From: Candidatus Saccharimonadota bacterium
GTDB taxonomy: Bacteria; Patescibacteriota; Saccharimonadia; Saccharimonadales; Saccharimonadaceae
Direction of reading: 5' to 3'
NCBI GenBank assembly: GCA_017515925.1
Contig: JAFWEB010000080.1
Location: 1 to 6,919 of the forward strand
DNA: 6,919 nt
Position numbers and translations under genes: made by a program. Shown in pieces: positions 1-5,414 of this stretch (the first letter of the stretch is position 1; each line of letters opens with the position of its first letter). The notes under the pieces are model-generated. The model ran no database searches, was not told the DNA's origin, and saw only the letters and a program-made list of their open reading frames with translations.

Positions 1-1
1 T

Positions 2-154
2 GCTCGTGCACGCTCTGGTATGCCTTATGCAAAGCGCCTAGAAGCAGAAATCGTTGATGCCTACAACGAAACTGGTGCTGCCTTCAAGAAGAAGGAAGAT
101 TGTCACCGTATGGCAGAAGCAAACCGTGCGTTCGCACACTTTGCAAGACAGTAA
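2..154 (+). CDS. rpsG: Small ribosomal subunit protein S7 (uS7), C-terminal part
   Basis: This is the 3' end of a gene that begins before the window; 50 codons and a TAA stop (152-154) are visible. S7 is a primary 16S rRNA-binding protein that nucleates assembly of the 30S head and lies near the E site. The visible residues match the family's C-terminal helices: an [17 protein letters not shown] stretch, then a [18 protein letters not shown] stretch, close to the KKREDVHRMAEANKAFAH end of E. coli S7. The protein ends shortly after this motif, so the C-terminus is complete. In many bacteria fusA or tuf follows rpsG; here a large palindrome with a T-run follows and no elongation factor gene appears, so the transcript probably ends there. 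Identification is confident despite the short length because the C-terminal motif is diagnostic. Confidence 0.95.
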   Translation, partial: ARARSGMPYAKRLEAEIVDAYNETGAAFKKKEDCHRMAEANRAFAHFARQ

Positions 155-162
155 TTTTGGTT

Positions 163-246
163 AAAAAGGGCCAGATTGTATTTTTTCTCCTTTGCTCTAT
201 CGAAATAGCGCTTCAGGAGAAGAAAATAACAATCTGACCTCTTTTT
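163..246. terminator. Long imperfect palindrome with T-run after rpsG (probable terminator or MITE-like repeat)
   Basis: The left arm starts AAAAAGGGCCAGATTGT (163-179) and the right arm ends ACAATCTGACCTCTTTTT (229-246). The arms stay complementary through the interior, with a few single-base bulges and mismatches, up to an apical stem of 194-200 with 205-211 around a CGAA loop. The foot is AAAAA/TTTTT, so an RNA hairpin from either strand is followed by U residues. The position 8 nt after the rpsG stop fits a Rho-independent terminator. At about 40 bp per arm the stem is far longer than a usual terminator, so a small inverted-repeat element that also terminates transcription is possible. 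Confidence 0.7.
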
Positions 247-263
247 ATTCCAAAATTACAATC

Positions 264-303
264 CGCTATTGGAAATAGTGCTTCGGAGAGAGAAAACAGC
301 AAT
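264..303 (+). repeat. Degenerate second copy of the palindrome's apex and right arm
   Basis: Bases 271-303 align without gaps to 201-233, exactly 70 bp upstream, at 24 of 33 positions; eight of the nine differences are transitions. The apical hairpin is also kept: 264-270 pairs with 274-280 around a GGA loop, with one G-T pair. No left arm is present. The copy ends almost where the HepT-like homology begins, so it overlaps the proposed 5' end of that gene. Confidence 0.6.
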
Positions 304-589
304 AATTAAAATGTCATGTTATAATAAAAATATAGATGCAGACGCATTTTTTGCGGATCCATACCACCAAGATACGTGCTCTTTTTATCGCTTACAAATT
401 GGAGAGAACGCCAATAGTCTAAGTGATAAATTTGTAGAGTCCCATCCAGAAATAGAATGGAGAAAAATTGTTGGACTTAGAAATATTATCGCTCACGAAT
501 ACGGTAGTGTTGATAATTCGCTGCTTTGGAAAATCATTACTGAAAATATCCCAAGATTAAGTGAGTCTTGTAAGAAAATATTGGGATAA
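269..589 (+). CDS. HepT-like (DUF86) domain protein, orphan, probably missing its native N-terminus
   Basis: HepT proteins are small helical toxins of HepT/MntA modules, where HepT acts as a ribonuclease and MntA, a minimal nucleotidyltransferase, neutralises it. Residues counted from the TTG at 269 show the family pattern: Y18-x-K-N-I-D then A26-F-F, a GENANSLSDKF helix (45-55), PEIEWRKIVGLRN (60-72), and the R71-x4-H76-x-Y78 motif linked to HepT activity. The end (W87 to L105) also fits. Usual HepT proteins begin with about one more helix; here homology fades upstream of residue 12, where sequence repeated from the rpsG palindrome takes over. The only in-frame starts are TTG 269 and ATG 311, neither with a well-spaced ribosome site, and the frame is closed by TAA at 227-229. 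No MntA-like gene is adjacent. The gene may be a 5'-truncated remnant or an expressed stand-alone protein. The family call is fairly sure; the start and functionality are not. Confidence 0.6.
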   Translation: MEIVLRREKTAIIKMSCYNKNIDADAFFADPYHQDTCSFYRLQIGENANSLSDKFVESHPEIEWRKIVGLRNIIAHEYGSVDNSLLWKIITENIPRLSESCKKILG

Positions 590-632
590 AAAGTGCCGTG
601 AGCCTGACATTCATATGCAAAAAAATGCACGC

Positions 633-644
633 TTATGCTAAAAT
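633..644 (+). promoter_or_regulatory. Extended -10 promoter for the 764-residue protein gene (likely leaderless mRNA)
   Basis: TTATGCTAAAAT contains TG-C-TAAAAT, an extended -10 element (TG 636-637, hexamer 639-644). No good -35 lies at 16-18 bp. A start about 7 bp downstream falls near 651, only about 4 nt before the ATG at 655. The identical 12-mer occurs upstream of gap at 3793-3804. Confidence 0.6.
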
Positions 645-654
645 ATAAACAAGC

Positions 655-2949
655 ATGGCGGAAAAAATTGAGTCACTAAAAACACCGGAAAAATCAAATA
701 GAGCCGAGACGGAACGTATTATAGGTGCTATGGCTTTGGCTGCAATTGGGTATGAAGGTCGACATAAAGAAATAGTTGAATCAAGTTTTGATAAGGCAAG
801 AGAAAAAGGAGAAGCACTACCTGAAGTTAATAATCTTCGTAGAAACTATGCTTATCTTTCACGCATTGAGAATTTAGTAGAAAAGTATGGCAATACGGCC
901 GAAAAAAGACTATGGGATCTTTCAGCTGATAAACTTATAGTCAAACCTGAGAATATTACAGATAATTATTGGAGATTTCAAGAGCAGATTTTGCGCGATA
1001 ATGGGCAAGGACGAGAGCTTTCCGATTATGAAAAGCAGCTTTTAATAAATGATATCCAAGATAATCAGAGAAAAAGTCTTGAATCTTGGTCAAGCTATTT
1101 GGGTGATGAAAACTCTCCGTATCCAATGTGGTTTAAGATTTATGCGTGGGATGGTATGTCTAAAATGGGTGTCTTTGATAAGGAAAAAGGCTATTTTTCT
1201 AAGCGTGATAAGTCTACCGTTGCACCATATCCAAAGCTAAATTCAGCTGTCCTTGCTAAAACCTATGGTGCTGTTGCAGATTTCTATGGCATCAAAGGCG
1301 AAGAGCGCTATGAGGAAAACCAGGAAAGAAACGAAATCCTAAAAGCCCTTGCTGCCTCCGGCAACTTCAATAAGCTTTATTCCAAAATTCTACTTAGCGA
1401 GAAAGCTATTCCTAAAACCCCAGAAAGGACCGAAGATGTTCATGGCGAATGGCTTGAATATCTTCCTGGAGAAGAAGAAAAGCTAGCTAGTGCTGCTGAA
1501 GGCACTCCATGGTGTGTAGCTGATCCTGGCACTGGTAGAAACTATTTAGAATATGGTAATAGTACTGGGCAGGGAAATGGGTATGACGAAGATGACTATG
1601 ACACCAACGAATACCGTCAAAACCAAGCGAAGTTTATCTTATTCCATCTTTACGATCCAGAAAAGAATACTCTTTCCGAATCGGCTTGCGCTTCTATTCG
1701 ACTGGGTCCTGATGGCGAAGTCGCCGAAATCTCTGGTCTAGATGAGGGTCAAGCTCTAGAAGACTCTCTTGTCCCAATCGTAGAAGAAAAGACTAAATCT
1801 CTCCCTGGTGGCGAAAGATACTTGGAAAAATTTGCTGATAGAAAAGAACTAATAAAACTAGATCATAAAATGCAGGACGGAGAAGATTTGACGCTTGATG
1901 AGTTGAATTTTCTTTATGAAATCAATCGTCCAATAAATGTACTCGATACGTATAATGAGGAAGATCCAAGGATACAGGAATTAAGAGAGACATTTGATGT
2001 AGATTATGCGCTAGAGAAAGGCGTAGATGGGAGACAGCTAGTTCAAAAACTTAGCATTTATGATTTGATAAGGAATACGGAAACTTTTATAAAACATCAT
2101 ATAGATTTTGAGATTGATGCCGATAGACTCGTGGACGAGCTTGAAGAAGATGACATAAAAAGAAATATTGATAAACTCGTAAATGGCGGCGCAGAATTAG
2201 ATAGTGTTATTGAGAGATTGAAGACGCACATGGACACCGAGACAATCGATTTACTCCTGAAATATGATGCGGATATCTATGACTTAATAGATTCGATCCC
2301 TACATATGAGTTACTAGAGGATGTCAGGGGTTATGTTGAGAGAGGGGTAAGCACTGAGTATCTCAGTAAACAGTTTTCTGAATACGATCAAAAGCATGAA
2401 TTATTGGAAAAAATCGATTTACTTACAAACTTGGGGATAAAAGTTGACATCAATGAAATACTTTCAGAGTGTAATGCGAGTAGTAGAGAACTATCTGAAC
2501 ATCTTGAGGCTATTGTTAGCCAAGGATATGATATTGCCAAAGGTATCTGGAGATTTAATGATAACGATATAATCTCAAATGCGGGGTTATTTATGGAGCA
2601 TGGCCTAGATAAAACTAGTCTTGAGGGAATTATCCGACATGCTGATAAGTATGCTATAGCTGAACACATTGATGAATTATTGAAGTGCGAAGTAGATGAA
2701 CAGTTAATTGTGAAGAGGCTGGATGGCTCATATTTGGTGAGATATTATGACCAGATTGGGCATGCTGTGAATAAATCGTTTGAAGAGGTCGCATCTAACT
2801 ATTTGCAGCATCTAGGACTTTATCACATGGATAAGCGCGCAGTTGAAGCTATGAAGGAACACGGGTTAGGGGTCGATTGGATTATTGAGACAATGCCAAA
2901 ATCGGATAGAGCTACGTATGAGGAAAAAATAAAAGAAGTTTATAATTAA
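655..2949 (+). CDS. Large protein of unknown function: Trp-Cys-motif N-terminal region plus helical repeats
   Basis: 764 residues, function not known. The sequence shows no signal peptide and no membrane segment, so it is probably cytoplasmic. Residues about 140-245 carry a YPMWFKIYAWDGMSKMG stretch (156-172), a K-R-D-K-S-T patch (183-188) and NFNKLY (237-242). A core follows with GEWLEYLPG (264-272), GTPWCVAD (283-290), Y297-L298 and a predicted strand KFILFHLY (326-333). Near 410-440 come DLTLDELNFLYEI and EEDPRIQEL. From memory this order (WC motif, FLYEI, DPRI) resembles an uncharacterised family common in Patescibacteria; that link is recollection, not a search. Residues about 447-764 form roughly eleven helical units of 26-30 residues, each with a helix ending in a turn such as LEKGVD, LVNGGAE, LLKYDAD, VERGVS or MEHGLD, suggesting a solenoid for protein contact. 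An in-frame TAA at 646-648 makes ATG 655 the first possible start; there is no Shine-Dalgarno, which fits leaderless translation. Confidence 0.85.
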   Translation: MAEKIESLKTPEKSNRAETERIIGAMALAAIGYEGRHKEIVESSFDKAREKGEALPEVNNLRRNYAYLSRIENLVEKYGNTAEKRLWDLSADKLIVKPENITDNYWRFQEQILRDNGQGRELSDYEKQLLINDIQDNQRKSLESWSSYLGDENSPYPMWFKIYAWDGMSKMGVFDKEKGYFSKRDKSTVAPYPKLNSAVLAKTYGAVADFYGIKGEERYEENQERNEILKALAASGNFNKLYSKILLSEKAIPKTPERTEDVHGEWLEYLPGEEEKLASAAEGTPWCVADPGTGRNYLEYGNSTGQGNGYDEDDYDTNEYRQNQAKFILFHLYDPEKNTLSESACASIRLGPDGEVAEISGLDEGQALEDSLVPIVEEKTKSLPGGERYLEKFADRKELIKLDHKMQDGEDLTLDELNFLYEINRPINVLDTYNEEDPRIQELRETFDVDYALEKGVDGRQLVQKLSIYDLIRNTETFIKHHIDFEIDADRLVDELEEDDIKRNIDKLVNGGAELDSVIERLKTHMDTETIDLLLKYDADIYDLIDSIPTYELLEDVRGYVERGVSTEYLSKQFSEYDQKHELLEKIDLLTNLGIKVDINEILSECNASSRELSEHLEAIVSQGYDIAKGIWRFNDNDIISNAGLFMEHGLDKTSLEGIIRHADKYAIAEHIDELLKCEVDEQLIVKRLDGSYLVRYYDQIGHAVNKSFEEVASNYLQHLGLYHMDKRAVEAMKEHGLGVDWIIETMPKSDRATYEEKIKEVYN

Positions 2950-2953
2950 AAAT

Positions 2954-2982
2954 CCCCCAAGCATTCCGCTCGGGGGTATTTT
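2954..2982. terminator. Bidirectional Rho-independent terminator between convergent genes
   Basis: CCCCC (2954-2958) pairs with GGGGG (2972-2976) and the stem continues as AGC/GCT after one A-C mismatch, with an ATTCC loop. The plus strand continues TATTTT; on the minus strand the hairpin is followed by ATTTTTAATT. It therefore can end both the 764-residue gene (stop at 2949) and the minus-strand gene (stop at 2992). Confidence 0.85.
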
Positions 2983-2991
2983 GACTTCTTT

Positions 2992-3678
2992 TTAGATTTC
3001 AGGCTTGCCCTTGGTCTTATCTTCTGCGATCAACTCGTAAAGCAAACCCCTGATGACGGAGTTATACTTACCCTTCTCGGTAAGCAGAGTTTCCAATTCC
3101 TGCTTTTCTGCGGCGAAATTCGCAATAATGTCGCAGAATCCCTGAACCTTGTTGGCAGGAGTTTTAGCGCTGTAACGATGCTTTACAAACTTCTTGTAGT
3201 CCGTGATGCTAGGGCTATCAATAGTATACCAGAGATATTCCAATACCATCTGGTATCCGGCAAAGTCCTGTGCGTTCTGAATCGCCTGCGGTCTGAAGTA
3301 GTTGTTCAGGAATGTTCTAGCCACATAACGGCTTTCCGGTTCCTGATTATCTCCAACATAAAATCCGTTTGCTACTACCTGTGTGGCTAATGCGTATACA
3401 CAACTAGTTACACTGGGGCAACCAACTGTATAACCGTTAAACCATGTCTTAAGATCGCCATCGTAATATGCGAAATCAACTGCATCCTTTACGAGTCTAG
3501 CGATTTTTGTCTCACTTGTTCCCATAAATGATGCACGATCTTCACGTGACGGGATCTTTCCCAGGATAGCCGTAGCTACAACTGTCCCGAGTAAGCCATA
3601 GTAGGATTCCTCATCCTTCATGGCGCCAATAGTAATAGCGACTGCCTTGCGGCTCGTCATATCGAAGTCTCTCTTCAT
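2992..3678 (-). CDS. Protein of unknown function, 228 residues, mainly helical
   Basis: I do not recognise a family. The product looks soluble: hydrophobic stretches (for example residues 27-40) are too short and too interrupted by polar residues to be clear membrane spans, and there is no signal peptide. Visible points are a Cys pair in a GCPSVTSC segment near residues 86-93, aromatic-rich helices (FAGYQMVLEYLWYTI) and a charged C-terminus (AEDKTKGKPEI). The start at 3678 is the first in-frame ATG and follows a GGGGGA ribosome-site candidate by 11 nt; ATG at codon 7 is a possible alternative. It is a single-gene unit on the minus strand, ending in a shared terminator and preceded by a near-consensus promoter, an inverted repeat at the predicted start of transcription and a second hairpin, so it is probably well expressed and may be controlled. 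It is divergent from gap, with about 174 nt between them. The coding call is supported by length, codon pattern and control signals; the function is unknown. Confidence 0.8.
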   Translation of the reverse strand: MKRDFDMTSRKAVAITIGAMKDEESYYGLLGTVVATAILGKIPSREDRASFMGTSETKIARLVKDAVDFAYYDGDLKTWFNGYTVGCPSVTSCVYALATQVVANGFYVGDNQEPESRYVARTFLNNYFRPQAIQNAQDFAGYQMVLEYLWYTIDSPSITDYKKFVKHRYSAKTPANKVQGFCDIIANFAAEKQELETLLTEKGKYNSVIRGLLYELIAEDKTKGKPEI

Positions 3679-3705
3679 ATTAAAGAACTTCCCCCTTTCT
3701 TTCTT

Positions 3706-3722
3706 CGGCCTCCCTTTGGCCG
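3706..3722 (-). promoter_or_regulatory. Leader hairpin upstream of the 228-residue protein gene
   Basis: On the minus strand CGGCC and GGCCG form a perfect 5-bp stem around an AAAGGGA loop. The loop and 3' arm contain a GGGAGG sequence that resembles a Shine-Dalgarno, held inside the hairpin. The likely working ribosome site is the separate GGGGGA at 3695-3690. The structure lies in the predicted untranslated leader. Confidence 0.45.
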
Positions 3723-3727
3723 GAACT

Positions 3728-3743
3728 TAGGCACAATTGCCTA
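3728..3743. promoter_or_regulatory. Perfect inverted repeat at the predicted transcription start (operator or 5' hairpin)
   Basis: TAGGCA and TGCCTA are perfect 6-bp arms around 4 bp. The site begins 7-8 bp after the minus-strand -10 element, so it covers about +1 to +16 of the transcript. A further ATAGGC half-site lies at 3763-3768, between the -35 and -10. This is either a repressor operator or an RNA hairpin at the mRNA 5' end. Confidence 0.5.
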
Positions 3744-3750
3744 TTTGTTT

Positions 3751-3779
3751 ATTATAGCACAGATAGGCTAAAAAGTCAA
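3751..3779 (-). promoter_or_regulatory. Near-consensus sigma-70 promoter for the 228-residue protein gene
   Basis: Read on the minus strand: -35 TTGACT (3779-3774), a 17-bp spacer, and -10 TATAAT (3756-3751), preceded by TGC as an extended -10. The predicted start is near 3744, giving a leader of about 66 nt. It is the strongest promoter match in the window. Confidence 0.85.
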
Positions 3780-3792
3780 GAGAAGAAAGAAA

Positions 3793-3824
3793 TTATGCTA
3801 AAATCACACCGCTTGTGGTATAAT
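3793..3824 (+). promoter_or_regulatory. Promoter region of the gap operon (two extended -10 elements)
   Basis: The downstream element TGGTATAAT (3816-3824) is an extended -10 with a perfect hexamer; a start near 3831 leaves a 22-nt leader that includes the AGGAGG ribosome site at 3843-3848. An upstream element, TTATGCTAAAAT (3793-3804), matches the promoter at 633-644 exactly. No convincing -35 is seen for either. The elements lie back to back with the minus-strand promoter at 3751-3779. Confidence 0.7.
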
Positions 3825-3852
3825 AAGCGTAAGTATATTTTTAGGAGGAAAA

Positions 3853-4950
3853 ATGATAAGAGTAGCTATTAATGGCTTCGGTAGAATTGGGCGAAATGCC
3901 TTTAAAATCGCTTTTGAGCGTCCAGATATGGAGATTGTTGCGATTAATGACTTAACAGATACAAAGACTCTTGCACATCTGTTAAAGCATGATTCCTCCT
4001 ATGGCACTTACACCCACGAAGTTAATTTTGATGACGAAAATATCATTGTGATGGGCAAGAAAATCCGTGTTCTATCAGAGAAGGATCCAGCTGCTCTTCC
4101 TTGGAAAGATATGAATATCGACGTAGTGATTGAATCTACTGGACTCTTCACTGATCCAGCCAAGGCTCGCGCCCATATTGATGCTGGCGCCAAAAAAGTC
4201 GTCCTTTCTGCCCCTGCCAAGGGAGAGGGTGCCAAGACCGTAGTTCTCGGCGTCAACGAAGATATCTTGACTCCGGATGATGAGATTGTTTCCAACGCTT
4301 CCTGTACTACCAACTGTATCGCCCCTGTTATGAAGGTCCTAGAAGACACATTTGGTATCGAAAAGGCTATGATGACTACCGTTCACTCCTATACTGCTTC
4401 TCAGAGATTGCAGGATGCTCCAGCCAAAGATCTGCGTGAAGCCCGTGCTGCTGCCGAGAATATCGTTCCTACTACTACGGGCGCATCCAAAGCGGCTGCT
4501 CTTACGATTCCATCCTTGAAAGACAAATTTAACGGTCTATCTGTTCGCGTCCCTACCCCTGTTGTATCACTTAGTGATATCACAGTAGTATTGAAGCGTG
4601 ATGTCACTAAAGACGAGATTAACGATGCCTTCCGCCAGGCTGCTAGTGAGCCATATTACGAAGGTATCCTCGGTGTAACAGAAGAAGAATTAGTCTCTAT
4701 TGATTTTCGTGGCAATTCACACTCTGCAGTAGTAGATTTACCTCTGACCGATGTAGTTGGTGGTAACTTAGTCAAAGTTGTTGCTTGGTATGACAATGAA
4801 TGGGGCTATAGCAACAGATTAGTAGAGCTTACCGCTGATTTCTGTCGTCAGGCAGCTGAGGATTCTGTTGAGAGCGTCCCAGAAAAGACCAAAGAAGAAT
4901 CCGTCGAAGCCCCAGCCGAAGAAGAAAAGGAAGAATCAGAGGAAAACTGA
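3853..4950 (+). CDS. gap: Type I glyceraldehyde-3-phosphate dehydrogenase with acidic C-terminal tail
   Basis: Cytoplasmic glycolytic enzyme: glyceraldehyde 3-phosphate + NAD+ + phosphate gives 1,3-bisphosphoglycerate + NADH. Visible features are the Rossmann motif NGFGRIGR (7-14), Asp33 in the AINDL segment (typical of NAD preference), the catalytic block SNASCTTNC with nucleophile Cys151, His178 in TTVHSYTASQ, the TTTGASKA phosphate-binding region (207-214), RVPTPVVSLSD (232-242) and the WYDNEWGYSNR end (312-322). Normal enzymes stop about ten residues after this point; here about 30 more follow (from about 335), rich in Glu, Lys, Ser, Pro and Ala, probably disordered. The start is fixed by AGGAGG 4 nt upstream. 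It is the first gene of the operon. Its TGA stop is the only TGA stop among the genes with visible ends, and the next gene, rpiB, begins 3 nt later in the same frame. Family assignment is certain; the tail's role is unknown. Confidence 0.98.
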   Translation: MIRVAINGFGRIGRNAFKIAFERPDMEIVAINDLTDTKTLAHLLKHDSSYGTYTHEVNFDDENIIVMGKKIRVLSEKDPAALPWKDMNIDVVIESTGLFTDPAKARAHIDAGAKKVVLSAPAKGEGAKTVVLGVNEDILTPDDEIVSNASCTTNCIAPVMKVLEDTFGIEKAMMTTVHSYTASQRLQDAPAKDLREARAAAENIVPTTTGASKAAALTIPSLKDKFNGLSVRVPTPVVSLSDITVVLKRDVTKDEINDAFRQAASEPYYEGILGVTEEELVSIDFRGNSHSAVVDLPLTDVVGGNLVKVVAWYDNEWGYSNRLVELTADFCRQAAEDSVESVPEKTKEESVEAPAEEEKEESEEN

Positions 4951-4953
4951 AGA

Positions 4954-5403
4954 ATGAAAGTATTCATCGGGTCAGATCACAGAGGATTCGAGGTGAAAAA
5001 TCACCTGGTTAGCCTTTTGACTGAGCAGGGGATAGAGGTGGTAGACCTTGGCCCTGATCAGCTAGATCCTGATGATGATTACAATGATTACGCTGTAAAA
5101 GTCGCATTAGAAGTCCAAAAAGTCGCGAGCGAAGGAGATACAGAGTCCAGAGGAATCCTAGTCTGTGGCTCGGCTCACGGTGTGGCAATTCAGGCTAATA
5201 GATTCAAAGGCGTGCGCGCGATTGCAGCGTATGACACAGAGCTGGCCAGAATTGGCCGCGAGCATAATGATGCAAATGTGCTCTGTCTATCGGCTGATTT
5301 CATCGAGAGTAGTGATATTGACAATATAGTAAATATATTTCTTAATACTGCATTTTCAGGGGAAGAAAGGCATATTCGTCGCATCAAAAAATTAGACGCA
5401 TAA
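4954..5403 (+). CDS. rpiB: Ribose-5-phosphate isomerase B (RpiB/LacAB family)
   Basis: Interconverts ribose 5-phosphate and ribulose 5-phosphate in the non-oxidative pentose phosphate pathway. The 149-residue length is normal for the family. Key sites are visible: GSDHRGF with D8-H9 near the N-terminus, DYNDYA (42-47) in place of the usual DYPxYA, Cys71 in VCGSAHGVAIQANRFKGVRA (the catalytic-base cysteine of E. coli-type enzymes), His104 in REHNDANVL, and the C-terminal R139-H140-x-R-R phosphate-contact segment. The loop after Cys71 reads GSAHG rather than the common GTGxG. A GAGGA ribosome site (4939-4943) lies inside the end of gap, 10 nt before the ATG. The gene sits 3 nt after gap and 11 nt before the epimerase gene, so the three are surely one transcript. 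LacA/LacB-type isomerases share the fold, but the neighbours favour ribose phosphate. Confidence 0.95.
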   Translation: MKVFIGSDHRGFEVKNHLVSLLTEQGIEVVDLGPDQLDPDDDYNDYAVKVALEVQKVASEGDTESRGILVCGSAHGVAIQANRFKGVRAIAAYDTELARIGREHNDANVLCLSADFIESSDIDNIVNIFLNTAFSGEERHIRRIKKLDA

Positions 5404-5414
5404 TTGGAGGTGGC

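Noticed and set aside
615..630. TGCA...TGCA palindrome between the HepT-like gene and the large unknown gene
   Set aside because: Only 4-bp arms around an A-run and no T-tract; too weak for a terminator or an operator call.
155..654. CRISPR array, tRNA or insertion sequence in the repeat-bearing region
   Set aside because: Only two diverged copies, no regular spacers, no tRNA cloverleaf, no transposase frame and no clear target-site duplication.
2388..2669. Minus-strand open frame of 93 codons within the helical-repeat region
   Set aside because: It lies wholly inside the 764-residue gene, is Ser/Leu-rich as expected of an antisense shadow, and lacks start signals.
3805..3817. CACA-5-TGTG inverted repeat just upstream of the gap -10 element
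   Set aside because: Four-base arms are expected by chance; position alone does not support an operator.
4008..4607. Antisense open frames inside gap
   Set aside because: They mirror the strong codon pattern of gap, have no family likeness and no ribosome sites; the sense protein is certain.
4948..4950. TGA read as Gly or Trp, as in some CPR lineages with altered codes
   Set aside because: No in-frame TGA occurs inside any long gene here, Trp is TGG throughout, and rpiB has its own ribosome site, so TGA is most simply a stop.
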